From CAZYLZ01 sp964648335 (lineage in GTDB: Bacteria > Patescibacteriota > Minisyncoccia > Phycocordibacterales > UBA2100): a DNA stretch of 64,000 nucleotides. Both the position numbers and the translations under genes were made by a program. The notes under the pieces are model-generated. The model ran no database searches. It was given only the letters and a program-made list of their open reading frames with translations, and was not told the DNA's origin. This document shows positions 15,764 to 23,821 of the stretch, in pieces; position 1 is the first letter of the stretch; each line of letters begins with the position of its first letter. The stretch lies in NCBI GenBank assembly GCA_964648335.1, contig CAZYLZ010000007.1, forward strand, positions 3,178-67,177. Reading direction: 5' to 3'.

Positions 15764-16510
15764 ATGAAAAACGCCATCACCGTTTCAAATGTGCACAAGA
15801 CCTATCTGCAGGGCGGCCACCGCGTCGAGGCGCTTAAGGATATCGATCTCACGATAGCCGAGGGCGAGTTCTTCGTGCTATTGGGCCCTTCGGGCTCGGG
15901 CAAATCGACGCTCTTGCGCATCATCGCGGGGCTCGACCATGCGACGTCGGGCACCGTCGCATTTGCGCCGGGGTTGTCTAACAACGACATTGCGTTTGTC
16001 TTTCAGCAGTTCGGTCTCTTGCCATGGCTGTCGGTCTCGGAAAATATCACCATGAATCTTGTTGGTAGAAACGTGCCCGAAACCGATCAGCACGAAAAAA
16101 CGAAGCGCGCCTTGGAAGAATTTGGTCTTGGCCGGTTCGCACATCATATGCCACGAGAGCTCTCCGGTGGGATGCGTCAGCGCGTGGGGCTTGCACGTGC
16201 GTTCGTAACCGAACCCAAAATCATATTTCTGGACGAGCCGTTCTCGGAACTCGATTTCTTTACCGCTGCGGAATTGCGTAAAGAACTGGTCACCTTGTGG
16301 CAGAAGACGGGCTGCACCATCGTGATGGTGAGTCACAACATTGCCGAGGCGATAGAGCTGGCGGACCGTATTGCCGTCTTTAGCGCCCGTCCGGGTACGG
16401 TACAGAGTCTCATACAAAACGATCTTAAGCGTCCGCGCTCGCCGCGCTCGAAGCCTTTTTTTGCCATGGAAGACGAGTTAACGGCGTTTCTTACCAAGGC
16501 AGCCGCATGA
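15764..16510 (+). CDS. ABC transporter ATP-binding protein, SsuB/TauB type
   Basis: The 248-residue ATPase has Walker A GPSGSGKST, Q-loop FVFQQFGLLPW, signature LSGGMRQRVGLARA, Walker B IIFLDEPFSELD and switch His in VSHNIAEA. The sequence around the Q-loop is typical of the nitrate/sulfonate/taurine group. It drives the permease encoded directly upstream. The stop overlaps the next start as ATGA, so the GIY-YIG gene is translationally coupled. Confidence 0.93.
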   Translation: MKNAITVSNVHKTYLQGGHRVEALKDIDLTIAEGEFFVLLGPSGSGKSTLLRIIAGLDHATSGTVAFAPGLSNNDIAFVFQQFGLLPWLSVSENITMNLVGRNVPETDQHEKTKRALEEFGLGRFAHHMPRELSGGMRQRVGLARAFVTEPKIIFLDEPFSELDFFTAAELRKELVTLWQKTGCTIVMVSHNIAEAIELADRIAVFSARPGTVQSLIQNDLKRPRSPRSKPFFAMEDELTAFLTKAAA

Positions 16511-16776
16511 CCCGCACCACGAAGTACTTTGTCTATATATTGCTCTGTGACGATGACAGTCTCTACACCGGAATCGCCAAGAATGTCGTGGCGCGGTACG
16601 AGCGTCACGTGGCCGGGACCGGAGCCCGCTATACGCGCTCTCACGCGCCGACCCGCATCCTCTATACCGAGAAGCTGCCCTCACGCTCGGCCGCTCTCAA
16701 GCGCGAAGCCCAGATAAAACGGTACAAGCGAGAAAAGAAGCTCAAACTCTGTCTTGCCGAATCCACAGCGGCCTAA
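16507..16776 (+). CDS. GIY-YIG domain protein, YhbQ/UPF0213 type
   Basis: The 89-residue single-domain protein has FVYILLCDDDSLYTGIAKN and RYERHVAGTGARYTRSH, then a glutamate in SAALKREAQIKRYKREKK. This is the short YhbQ/UPF0213 form of the GIY-YIG fold, some members of which have weak nuclease activity. It overlaps the ABC ATPase stop by four bases. A link with transport is unlikely; this looks like opportunistic operon packing. Confidence 0.9.
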   Translation: MTRTTKYFVYILLCDDDSLYTGIAKNVVARYERHVAGTGARYTRSHAPTRILYTEKLPSRSAALKREAQIKRYKREKKLKLCLAESTAA

Positions 16777-16842
16777 GAGGCGGTAGCGCATCCACTGATT
16801 TGGTATAGAATAATCCGATACTAATAATTTTTGCATACGCAT

Positions 16843-17262
16843 ATGGCGAAGTCAGCACGAGCTAAATCAGGAAAGGCGAAGAAGGCAGTCAAGCCTGCAA
16901 AGAAAGCGGTCAAGAAGGCGGTAAAAAAAGCAGTAAAGAAAGTTGCTAAGAAAGTCGCCAAGAAGGGCGGCAGCAAGGTACGCTCGCAGGTGCGCTCTAT
17001 CGTAAAGAAGAGCGTCGTCGGAGCACGCTCTGCAGCATCGAAGGCCGGCAAGGCATCGAAGTCCGCGGCACAGAAGCTCAAGAAGAAGCTCCCGACCAAA
17101 GCACAGGTCCGCACCGCTACCAAAGCTGCGACCGTCGTTGCCGTCAGCACGGCAAACCAGGCGCGTGGCATGCTCACCGACGCGCTCGAAGCTGCGTCTG
17201 ACATGACAGAAGAGGCAATGAAGGGATTCGAAGAGGGTATCGACGACGCCAATCGCGCGTAG
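16843..17262 (+). CDS. Histone-H1-like lysine/alanine-rich DNA-binding protein
   Basis: The 139-residue protein has a very basic N-terminal half built from AKKAVKKAVKKAVKK-type repeats (about residues 12-45), a Ser/Ala/Lys middle, and an acidic C-terminal helix (about 105-139: LTDALEAASDMTEEAMKG). The basic part resembles histone H1 tails and bacterial H1-like or AlgP-like proteins that compact DNA. The start at ATG 16843 has no SD; TATAGA about 35 bases upstream may be the -10. It is closed by a strong terminator. The acidic tail may modulate DNA binding. Confidence 0.8.
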   Translation: MAKSARAKSGKAKKAVKPAKKAVKKAVKKAVKKVAKKVAKKGGSKVRSQVRSIVKKSVVGARSAASKAGKASKSAAQKLKKKLPTKAQVRTATKAATVVAVSTANQARGMLTDALEAASDMTEEAMKGFEEGIDDANRA

Positions 17263-17273
17263 TCTGCAAGTTC

Positions 17274-17307
17274 AAAACCGCCCGTGCCACAGGGTACGGG
17301 CGGTTTT
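17274..17307. terminator. Intrinsic terminator
   Basis: AAAACCGCCCGTGCC pairs almost perfectly with GGTACGGGCGGTTTT directly after the histone-like gene. Confidence 0.85.
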
Positions 17308-17364
17308 GCATATGAAGCCGCGCCACATCCTGAAGGCTTACTCGAGCGATGGTATGATATCTGC

Positions 17365-18567
17365 ATGAAAAAACTAGCGGCTTTTGCCACCGGCGTCATT
17401 GCCCTGTTACCAGCGACAATCGCGTTTGCAGACGCATCGGTCTCTATCGCAGGATTATCGCCGGGCTCGACAGTCTCCGTGGGCGTGACTGTCTTCTTTA
17501 ACGCAGCTCCGATCGAGTTTACCAATCCTACCTACGAGATTAGCGACTCGAACACATCCTCGAGCCTGAGCCCAGGAGCCATCAACCAGTTCGGAGGTTT
17601 CGTCTGGACGCCAAAGGTCCAGGATGTCGGTTCTCATACGTTTACGCTCACCGCACGCGACAGCCACGGGAATTCTGCATCGGTCACGCAGGCGATAACG
17701 GTCAACGCGCCGCCGTCGGCGAGTATTACTGGGTTATCGGCATCGAGCACAACTCCTGGAACACCGATAACATTTACGACGTCCGTCTCGGGGTACACCT
17801 CGCCCGTGTATTCGGTAACAGACTCGGTCCCGAGCAGTCTTTTGCCCACCGCCATCAGCTCTGCAGGATCGTTCTCGTGGACACCGAACCGCTATGACGT
17901 AGGGCTCCACACGATTTCTGTTTCGGTATCAGACTCTACCGGACTCCGTTCGGTTCTGCCACTCACGATCGAGGTCAAAAACGCGAGCATGAAGATTGGG
18001 CCGCTCTCGCCGGGGACTACGATCGCCGTAGGGAAGACGCTGGACTTCAGTGTCGACGTCGTCGGGCTCTCCGAGCCGCGGTATCGCCTCGGCGATTCCT
18101 TCGCAGCGACCACTATGACGGACGCCAATGTCACGGCCTCGGGCACTGTCACTTGGATTCCGACTGCGCGCGATATCGGATCACACAACATAACGGTCCG
18201 CGCCGAAGACAATACGGCAGCGGCTGCTTCGGCTAGTGTGCTCGTGTCGGTGGTGGGCGCGATTTCCAGCATGCCCCTTGTCGCACCGATGCCATCCTCG
18301 ACTGCATCGAGTACCAAGCCAGTGACAAGATCCTCGTTCCTCTTTACAAAAAGGCTCGCACAGGGCTCGCGCGGAGTAGACGTCGTCGAATTACAGAAAC
18401 TCCTCATTGCCAATGGCTATCTCAAGGGCGAAGCCACGGGCTACTTTGGCAGCATGACGGTGGCTGCAGTCAAGAAGCTCCAAATCGTACTCAAGCTCGA
18501 ACCTGTCGGTTCGGTGGGTCCGGGAACACGCGCCAAACTCAATGCGGGGATTCCTGCCTATATCTAG
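17365..18567 (+). CDS. Secreted Ig-like repeat protein with peptidoglycan-binding domain
   Basis: The 400-residue precursor has a signal peptide (residues 1-22), three tandem Ig/cadherin-like repeats of about 95 residues, each opening with a SITGLSA/KIGPLSPG-type string and holding a W-x-P (FVWTP, FSWTP, VTWIP) and DVGSHT-type motif, then a Ser/Thr-rich linker and a C-terminal peptidoglycan-binding domain (SRGVDVVELQKLLIANGYL, GYFGSMTVAAVKKLQ). It should be attached to the cell wall, with the repeats outward. ATG 17365 follows TATGAT by 6 bases (leaderless). Confidence 0.85.
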   Translation: MKKLAAFATGVIALLPATIAFADASVSIAGLSPGSTVSVGVTVFFNAAPIEFTNPTYEISDSNTSSSLSPGAINQFGGFVWTPKVQDVGSHTFTLTARDSHGNSASVTQAITVNAPPSASITGLSASSTTPGTPITFTTSVSGYTSPVYSVTDSVPSSLLPTAISSAGSFSWTPNRYDVGLHTISVSVSDSTGLRSVLPLTIEVKNASMKIGPLSPGTTIAVGKTLDFSVDVVGLSEPRYRLGDSFAATTMTDANVTASGTVTWIPTARDIGSHNITVRAEDNTAAAASASVLVSVVGAISSMPLVAPMPSSTASSTKPVTRSSFLFTKRLAQGSRGVDVVELQKLLIANGYLKGEATGYFGSMTVAAVKKLQIVLKLEPVGSVGPGTRAKLNAGIPAYI

Positions 18568-18572
18568 GACAC

Positions 18573-18578
18573 TATAAT
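18573..18578 (+). promoter_or_regulatory. -10 element of the SdrD-B protein gene
   Basis: A perfect TATAAT lies 64 bases before ATG 18643. It implies a leader of about 58 bases, longer than for neighbouring secreted proteins, with no obvious SD. Confidence 0.55.
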
Positions 18579-18642
18579 CGTGTAATGTCACCTATGATGG
18601 TGCGTCTTTACCTGTGATTACCAAGCAGTTAATTTCGCAACC

Positions 18643-19875
18643 ATGCATTCAAACATTAGAACGATTCCCAATAGCCTCAAGGCTTCATTATTGGCACTTA
18701 CAGTAGCGTCGGGTGTCGCTTTTGCGATGCCGGCATTTGCTGCTGTTGCACCCACTGTCACGGTGGGCGCTCACGATGGCTCGCATGCGACCACGACCAC
18801 CGTACAGATAGGCCTTCCGGTTCACGCGGTGGGCTTTGTCGCGTCTACGTCAGGCGCGGTAGCGACCGGTACTGTCGACTTTGTCGTGTACACGGCATCA
18901 ACCGCGTGCGTCGGCACCTCTACGACGCAGTCGGGCGTCGCGCTGATCAACGGCACAACCGAATCAGCAGCGACCGTAATGCCGAATACCGGACTCTCGT
19001 TCCGCGTCCATTACAATGGTAATAACGACTACGTTCCTGCAGACAGTTCCTGTCTTGCGGTTAATCCTGCAAAACTCGTCCCAACCGTAACAAGCGATAT
19101 CCGAAATGCATCAAACGCAAGCGTCTCAAGCGTGTCTCCAACCACGACGGTCCGCGACTTCGCTACCGTAACCGGTTCTGGCGCACAGCCCACGGGCACC
19201 GTCGACTTTACCTTCTATAGCGATCTCGCCTGTACGCTCGCTCCGCTTGCATCAGGCTCGGGCGTGGCACTTCTCGGATCGAATGCTACTTCGAGCGATC
19301 AGACTCCTGTAGTCCCTGGCTCATACTCGTTCAAGGCGCACTATAACGGTGATGCAAACTACGCAGCAAAAGACGCCAACTGCATGCCACTCACGGTAAC
19401 CGGCACGACCCCGACTCCAACACCGACCACCACTCCGTCGACCCCAGGATCCATAACCGGCCGCGTCTTCAACGACCTCAACAAGAACCGCACCTTCGAC
19501 ACCGGCGACACGGGACTTGCAGGATGGACCGTCTCCTTGCACCAGGTCGCATCATCGACTCCATGGTGGAGGCGCGCGATGGGTCGTTTGTACAACTCGC
19601 CGATCATAGCTACGGCAGTCACTGATGCAAACGGCAACTACTCGTTCGCTAATCTTGCCGCAGGTACGTACTTTGTCGAAGAGATGCTCCAGAAGAACTG
19701 GCGCCAGACGACACCTGATACGAAAGTGGTCCTCTCAACTGCTACTGCCTCGGGCCGAGTCGACTTTGCCAACAACGATAAAATCAAGAAGGTAAAGCAG
19801 ATCAAGCACGAGAAAGAAGACAAGAAAGAGAATCGTGGAAACTCTGGTCATGGCCGAAGCGGTCGCGACGACTAA
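18643..19875 (+). CDS. Secreted Ig-like/SdrD-B repeat surface protein
   Basis: The 410-residue precursor has a signal peptide (about residues 1-33), two related beta-sandwich repeats with VDFVVYT and VDFTFYS strands and an FRVHYNGNNDY/FKAHYNGDANY ending, a Thr/Pro linker, then an SdrD-B/Cna-B-like domain (SITGRVFNDLNKNRTFD and DANGNYSFANLAAGTYFVEE). The final 40 residues are highly charged (KKVKQIKHEKEDKKENRG). No sortase LPxTG motif is seen, so retention may use the basic tail. It probably acts at the cell surface, perhaps in adhesion to a host. Confidence 0.83.
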   Translation: MHSNIRTIPNSLKASLLALTVASGVAFAMPAFAAVAPTVTVGAHDGSHATTTTVQIGLPVHAVGFVASTSGAVATGTVDFVVYTASTACVGTSTTQSGVALINGTTESAATVMPNTGLSFRVHYNGNNDYVPADSSCLAVNPAKLVPTVTSDIRNASNASVSSVSPTTTVRDFATVTGSGAQPTGTVDFTFYSDLACTLAPLASGSGVALLGSNATSSDQTPVVPGSYSFKAHYNGDANYAAKDANCMPLTVTGTTPTPTPTTTPSTPGSITGRVFNDLNKNRTFDTGDTGLAGWTVSLHQVASSTPWWRRAMGRLYNSPIIATAVTDANGNYSFANLAAGTYFVEEMLQKNWRQTTPDTKVVLSTATASGRVDFANNDKIKKVKQIKHEKEDKKENRGNSGHGRSGRDD

Positions 19876-19893
19876 TCCAAACGATTACTCAGT

Positions 19894-19919
19894 AAAAGCG
19901 CCCTATGTGGGGCGCTTTT
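19894..19919. terminator. Bidirectional hairpin terminator
   Basis: AAAAGCGCCC with GGGCGCTTTT between the surface protein and the convergent queA. Confidence 0.8.
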
Positions 19920-20943
19920 ATCGTATCAGCATACCGTCTCCGAACGAGAAGAACTTGAATCCTCTGGTAAGGGCAAGTGCGTAGAGTGCCAAGAGCCTTT
20001 CGCGGCCGACCAACGCAGACACGAGCATAAGCAATGACGACCTGGGTACGTGAAAGTTCGTTACAAGGCCGGTCGCGACCTTGAAGCGATATCCCTCTTG
20101 GATAAAAAGCGAAGTGATGCCTTTGGCTGCTGGGATTTTCTTGGCATATACGCTCTCGAGCGTACGCAGCGCCGTGGTGCCTACCGGAATAATCGGGCGG
20201 CCGGCTTTGCGAGCACGTTCAATCTTGGCTAGCGATGCCTTAGTAACCTCGTAATACTCCGTATGCAACCGCTTGGTGTCGAGATGCGTCTGCGTAAGCG
20301 GCGCGAAGGTGCCCATACCAACGTGCAGCGTTACGGTAGTACTGTCAAAGCCTGCCTTTTTGAGCTTTGCTATAAGGCCTTTCGTAAAGTGCAAGGACGC
20401 AGTGGGTGCGGCAACGGAGCCGGCAGACTTTGCAAATACTGTCTGGTACTTGGTGCGCAGTTCTTTTTCCGAAAGCTTCGTCTGCTTGAGGTAGGGTGGG
20501 ATGGGCGTCGTCCCGTATTTTTGCAGCACCGCAGCGAACGGTTTGGTGCCGATATACCTAAGATGGTAGACGCTCTCGTTCTTTGCGGTCACCGCCAGCG
20601 ACCCATTCGAATCGATGGAGAGCACGGTACCTATTGCGAGGGTGCGCGGCGAAAGGGCAGTGATCTCGCTGGCATTAAAAGAAAGACACAAGAGCTCGAC
20701 CTTGCCGCCGGTCGGTAGGAAGCTAGGGAGGCGTGCAGGGATTACCTTGGTATCGTTAAAAACGAGGAGAGTATTCTTGGGCAGATACTGAGCCAGATTT
20801 CGAAACGTATCAAACGAGACTTCTTTGGTGGTGCGGTCGTACACCAACAGCTTTGCCACATCGCGTGGCATCGTCGGCTCGAATGCAATCGAGGCCTCAG
20901 TTATTGGGTAGTCGTATTGGGAGAGTTCCTGCTCGAGGTCCAT
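19918..20943 (-). CDS. queA: S-adenosylmethionine:tRNA ribosyltransferase-isomerase
   Basis: The 341-residue enzyme moves the ribosyl part of SAM to preQ1 in tRNA, giving epoxyqueuosine. Hallmarks: FNDTKVIPARL near residue 65, SVAAPTASLHFT, TLHVGMGTFAPL, HTEYYEV, VGTTALRTLES, TNFHVPRSSLLMLVSA and the FSFGDGMLI end. Length is normal. TACAGT lies 8 bases before the ATG (leaderless). It uses SAM from metK and acts after tgt, encoded nearby in the same direction but separated by a small gene and terminators. Confidence 0.97.
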   Translation of the reverse strand: MDLEQELSQYDYPITEASIAFEPTMPRDVAKLLVYDRTTKEVSFDTFRNLAQYLPKNTLLVFNDTKVIPARLPSFLPTGGKVELLCLSFNASEITALSPRTLAIGTVLSIDSNGSLAVTAKNESVYHLRYIGTKPFAAVLQKYGTTPIPPYLKQTKLSEKELRTKYQTVFAKSAGSVAAPTASLHFTKGLIAKLKKAGFDSTTVTLHVGMGTFAPLTQTHLDTKRLHTEYYEVTKASLAKIERARKAGRPIIPVGTTALRTLESVYAKKIPAAKGITSLFIQEGYRFKVATGLVTNFHVPRSSLLMLVSALVGRERLLALYALALTRGFKFFSFGDGMLIR

Positions 20944-20989
20944 AGGCTTGCACTGTACCGGTAAATGATAAAAAGAAAAGCAAGCAAAA

Positions 20990-21012
20990 TCCCCGGCTGT
21001 GTAAGCCGGGGA
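20990..21012 (-). terminator. Hairpin terminator
   Basis: TCCCCGGCT-TACAC-AGCCGGGGA followed by TTTTGCTTGCTTTTC on the minus strand, after the 75-residue gene. Confidence 0.8.
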
Positions 21013-21019
21013 CGGAAAT

Positions 21020-21247
21020 TCAAGCTGCGAGAACGGTCGAGATCACAATGCCGAGATCATCCAGGCGCAGGTGGATCTCTCCGGAATGGTGGACCGTCAT
21101 CACGGCGCTTCTTTCGCCGGGGTCTTCGACGGCTTTCCTGATCGCCTCAAGATACGACTCGAGAAGGAGTCGCTTGTTCTCGTCTAAGATGATTACTATT
21201 GGTGCCGGCACCGAAGTCGCTACGGCGGTCTCTTCGAGAGATGTCAT
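21020..21247 (-). CDS. Small hypothetical soluble protein
   Basis: The 75-residue product begins MTSLEETAVATSVPAPIVI and contains ILDENKRLLLESYLEAIRKA, a likely amphipathic helix, then a short beta-rich end. GAGG precedes the ATG by about 6 bases, and TATAGT (21278-21283) is a TG-extended -10. It lies between queA and tgt on the same strand but has its own promoter and terminator, so a queuosine role is not implied. No family is recognised. Confidence 0.65.
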   Translation of the reverse strand: MTSLEETAVATSVPAPIVIILDENKRLLLESYLEAIRKAVEDPGERSAVMTVHHSGEIHLRLDDLGIVISTVLAA

Positions 21248-21277
21248 GGATGCCTCGTAGGGTTGATGCTGGACGAA

Positions 21278-21283
21278 CTATAC
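21278..21283 (-). promoter_or_regulatory. Extended -10 element
   Basis: The minus strand reads TCGTATAGT about 30 bases before the start at 21247. Confidence 0.5.
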
Positions 21284-21307
21284 GATGAATTATTTTTTGC
21301 AAGAAAA

Positions 21308-22456
21308 TCAGATCTCGTCGTTCTTTATCTTCTCGCGCAGGTCTGCCGCGAGCTTGTTGAGGTAAAAGACGTTGTGGATGGTCGCGAGCTTCATGCCGGT
21401 AAGCTCTTTTGCGCGAATGAGGTGGCCTACAAAACTGCGTGAATAGTTTTGACACGTAGGGCATGCGCAATTGGGGTCTATGGCAGTCATGTCGTCGAGA
21501 ATGGTCGCCTTCTTGAGGTCGATGCGGCCCACGCTCGTAAACGCAGTGCCATGGCGTGCGTAGTGGGTAGGCGCGATGCAATCGAAGGTGTCCGCACCGG
21601 ACTCCATGATGTACGGAAAGTCTTCGGGGTGCCCGACTCCCAAGAGGTGACGCGGCTTTTCTTTGGGCAATGCGTCAGTCACGTGCGAAACGTTAAGAGC
21701 CAGGCTTTCTTTGTCGTAACCGAACTCGCCACCGATTCCATAGCCGTCAAAGTCCATCGCACCTAATATCTGGGCACTTTCGATGCGCATGTCTTTAAAG
21801 CTGCCGCCCTGCACGATGCCGTAGAGGGCCTGCGTTTTGGAAGTGCGTGCGTCCAAACACAACTGCGCCCAGCGATGCGTCTTGTCGATAGACTTCCTCA
21901 TGTACTCGGCATTGGCGAGTGGGGAAGGGCATTCGTCGAAGGCAAACATGATGTCGGCACCGATGTCCTGCTGTATCTCGATCGAAATCTTAGGGCTTAG
22001 GTATACCTTGTGTCCGTCGATAGGCGAGGGGAACTCGACGCCGTCTTCGGTGATCTTGATGTTCTTGGGTTTTGAGTGCTGCTCGAGCGTCTTTTCTCCC
22101 GGATCTTTTAGTATCTTGCCGACGCCATGATCGCGGCCGAAGCCAAAGCTAAACACCTGGAATCCGCCCGAGTCGGTCATGATGGGCCGCTTCCAATTCA
22201 TGTACTTGTGCAATCCGCCCGCCTTCTTGATTATCTTTTCGCCAGGAGTGAGGTGTAGGTGAAAGGTGTTGGCGATGAGCATCTGCGAACCTAAGACTGC
22301 GGTCTCTTCGTTGTCGAGCGTGCGCAAGGCGCCGCGAGTGGCGACGGGCACGAATGATGGTGTCTCGACCTCGCCGTGCGGCGTCTTTAATATGCCAAGT
22401 CGTGCGCGGCTCTTCTTAGATTCTTTCAGTATGGAAAACTCGAATCCTTGTGACAT
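21308..22456 (-). CDS. tgt: tRNA-guanine transglycosylase
   Basis: The 382-residue enzyme swaps guanine 34 for preQ1 in GUN-anticodon tRNAs. Visible: Asp95 in MTDSGGFQVFSFG, GGEFGY substrate loop, the nucleophile Asp in FDCIAPTHYARHG, and the zinc site CACPTC followed by a distant His in IHNVFY. The start at 22454-22456 is chosen because TATCCT ends 7 bases upstream and family members begin here; the longer in-frame extension has no support. Works with queA. Confidence 0.96.
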   Translation of the reverse strand: MSQGFEFSILKESKKSRARLGILKTPHGEVETPSFVPVATRGALRTLDNEETAVLGSQMLIANTFHLHLTPGEKIIKKAGGLHKYMNWKRPIMTDSGGFQVFSFGFGRDHGVGKILKDPGEKTLEQHSKPKNIKITEDGVEFPSPIDGHKVYLSPKISIEIQQDIGADIMFAFDECPSPLANAEYMRKSIDKTHRWAQLCLDARTSKTQALYGIVQGGSFKDMRIESAQILGAMDFDGYGIGGEFGYDKESLALNVSHVTDALPKEKPRHLLGVGHPEDFPYIMESGADTFDCIAPTHYARHGTAFTSVGRIDLKKATILDDMTAIDPNCACPTCQNYSRSFVGHLIRAKELTGMKLATIHNVFYLNKLAADLREKIKNDEI

Positions 22457-22498
22457 GGTAGCTAGGATACTGTGATTATACGAATGTGCAAAGAAAAA

Positions 22499-22518
22499 CG
22501 ACCCCGCAAGCGGGGCCG
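22499..22518 (-). terminator. Intrinsic terminator
   Basis: CGGCCCCGC-TTGC-GGGGTCG followed by TTTTTC on the minus strand, after the 136-residue gene. Confidence 0.8.
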
Positions 22519-22527
22519 TCGATGTAG

Positions 22528-22938
22528 TTACTTCTTGCCTGGCCACCAGGCTTTCCAATCGACGCCCGGCAATGACGGCGTGTATTCGCGCGCCTGCTTG
22601 AGCGTTTTGGTAAAACGGTCGCCAACGATCGCATTGAAGTCAGCAATCGATTTCGCCAGTACCTCGGCACCGCTTTTGGAATGCATCTTGACGATATACC
22701 AATAGAGCATACCGAGGTTCTGCATCTCTTGGGTGCTGCGCCAACCAGTCTCGGCGCGCGGCTGTAAGAACAGCACCATTTCAGGGATACGCCGGTCTTC
22801 ATCGGTTGGCGGTACTGATGCCTCCGCCAGCGCTTTCGCGTGCGCGAGGATGGCGATTCGCGAACGCTTTCCGTCTTCGCTTGGATCGATGGCGAGCCAG
22901 GCGAGGTAGGCGGTCACCATGACAGGAACACGAATCAT
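22528..22938 (-). CDS. Hypothetical protein, 136 residues
   Basis: A helical, mostly soluble protein beginning MIRVPVMVTAYLAWLAID and ending DWKAWWPGKK. The AAGGAG SD lies 8 bases before the ATG, and TATACT at 23014-23019 is the likely -10, giving a leader of about 70 bases. No catalytic motif or family is recognised. The next gene upstream is on the same strand and also SD-led, but has its own terminator. Confidence 0.7.
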   Translation of the reverse strand: MIRVPVMVTAYLAWLAIDPSEDGKRSRIAILAHAKALAEASVPPTDEDRRIPEMVLFLQPRAETGWRSTQEMQNLGMLYWYIVKMHSKSGAEVLAKSIADFNAIVGDRFTKTLKQAREYTPSLPGVDWKAWWPGKK

Positions 22939-23013
22939 CGAGGTTCTCCTTGTAATCGTGGTCAGTCATTGCAGATGCAATGCCATGCATCTTGTAACAC
23001 AATTATTGCTACA

Positions 23014-23019
23014 AGTATA
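23014..23019 (-). promoter_or_regulatory. -10 element
   Basis: TATACT on the minus strand, upstream of the SD-led gene at 22528-22938 and directly after the terminator stem at 23022-23049. Confidence 0.5.
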
Positions 23020-23021
23020 AA

Positions 23022-23049
23022 CGGCCCAGGACGAATTTGTCATGGGCCG
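23022..23049 (-). terminator. Hairpin terminator of the 150-residue membrane protein gene
   Basis: CGGCCCA pairs with TGGGCCG across a 14-base loop. The following T-run is short, so efficiency may be partial. Confidence 0.6.
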
Positions 23050-23055
23050 CTTTCG

Positions 23056-23508
23056 CTATCGATGCTTACCGTCGAAGTCATCGTCGGTCGGCGGCTTCTT
23101 CGAACCCAGGATGGCATCGATGAGCGTGTTATACGCAGTCGACGTCATTGTCCCTATGGCGCCGGTCGCACTTTTTGCATGTTGTGTAGTGGTAAAGCGA
23201 ACGAGATCGACGAAGGTTTTTTGTGCCTCGATCGACTTCCACCCTTCGTCTGCTGTGTGACGCAGAATCCCTATTTGACGCGATCGGCGCCAAAATACCT
23301 CGAGGTCATGCTCGGGAGTCTTTGTAAATTCGCGTAACACTTCTTCGGCGTGATCGAGATACTCGTGGCGTTTGCGGCGACCTAAAGGCGCATACACGAA
23401 CCAACCGGCATACCCGGCGCTAAACGCGATGAGCTTTACGCCGATGATCGCTTTTCCGAGAGCCATAAATGGCTTCCAGGAGAGGGTGGGAGGCATGACA
23501 GGGGTCAT
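23056..23508 (-). CDS. Hypothetical membrane-associated protein
   Basis: The 150-residue product has one hydrophobic stretch near the N-terminus (about residues 14-38, AIIGVKLIAFSAGYAGWFVY) followed by a basic RRKRHEYLDH segment and a soluble helical region, so it is probably a single-pass inner-membrane protein. GGAG lies 7 bases before ATG 23506-23508. TATGCT at 23562-23567 may be the -10. No family is recognised. Confidence 0.7.
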   Translation of the reverse strand: MTPVMPPTLSWKPFMALGKAIIGVKLIAFSAGYAGWFVYAPLGRRKRHEYLDHAEEVLREFTKTPEHDLEVFWRRSRQIGILRHTADEGWKSIEAQKTFVDLVRFTTTQHAKSATGAIGTMTSTAYNTLIDAILGSKKPPTDDDFDGKHR

Positions 23509-23675
23509 GACAGTCTCCGTTGAGTTGTGCCGGAAGCTACCCCGGCTGCTAGCTGATGGAAGCATACACCACGGACTCATCTTGTCGCCAAAGAAGCTAT
23601 TTTATGTAGGATTTGAGCCATTTTTACATCACGGCTCGACATGCTGGCAACTGAGTGATGTATTCTAGGACGACA

Positions 23676-23704
23676 TTGACTTATGGTCAAAATTTTGGTA
23701 TACA
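23676..23704 (+). promoter_or_regulatory. Strong promoter of the 23.8-32.0 kb operon
   Basis: TTGACT (23676-23681) and TG-extended TATACA (23699-23704) are separated by 17 bases. The predicted transcript carries a leader of about 110 bases with two stem-loops before the first gene. Confidence 0.8.
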
Positions 23705-23717
23705 CATTGACGGCACA

Positions 23718-23787
23718 AGGGGTCGGTTAACGCCGGCCCTTTCTAGTCCTTTGACAACCGCATAGGTTCAAGACTGGTTAGTCAAAG
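23718..23787 (+). promoter_or_regulatory. Structured 5' leader of the accessory operon
   Basis: Two stems follow the promoter. GGGTCGG pairs with CCGGCCC and is followed by TTTCT (terminator-like, 23718-23742). CTTTGACAACC pairs with GGTTAGTCAAAG (23749-23787). They could form an attenuator or protect the message. No known riboswitch class was recognised. Confidence 0.55.
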
Positions 23788-23821
23788 AAACTCACTAATT
23801 CCAACAGAAGGGAGTTTGACC

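Noticed and set aside
16507..16776. Homing endonuclease, from the GIY-YIG fold
   Set aside because: The protein is only the 89-residue YhbQ-like domain, without a DNA-binding tail or an intron/intein context.
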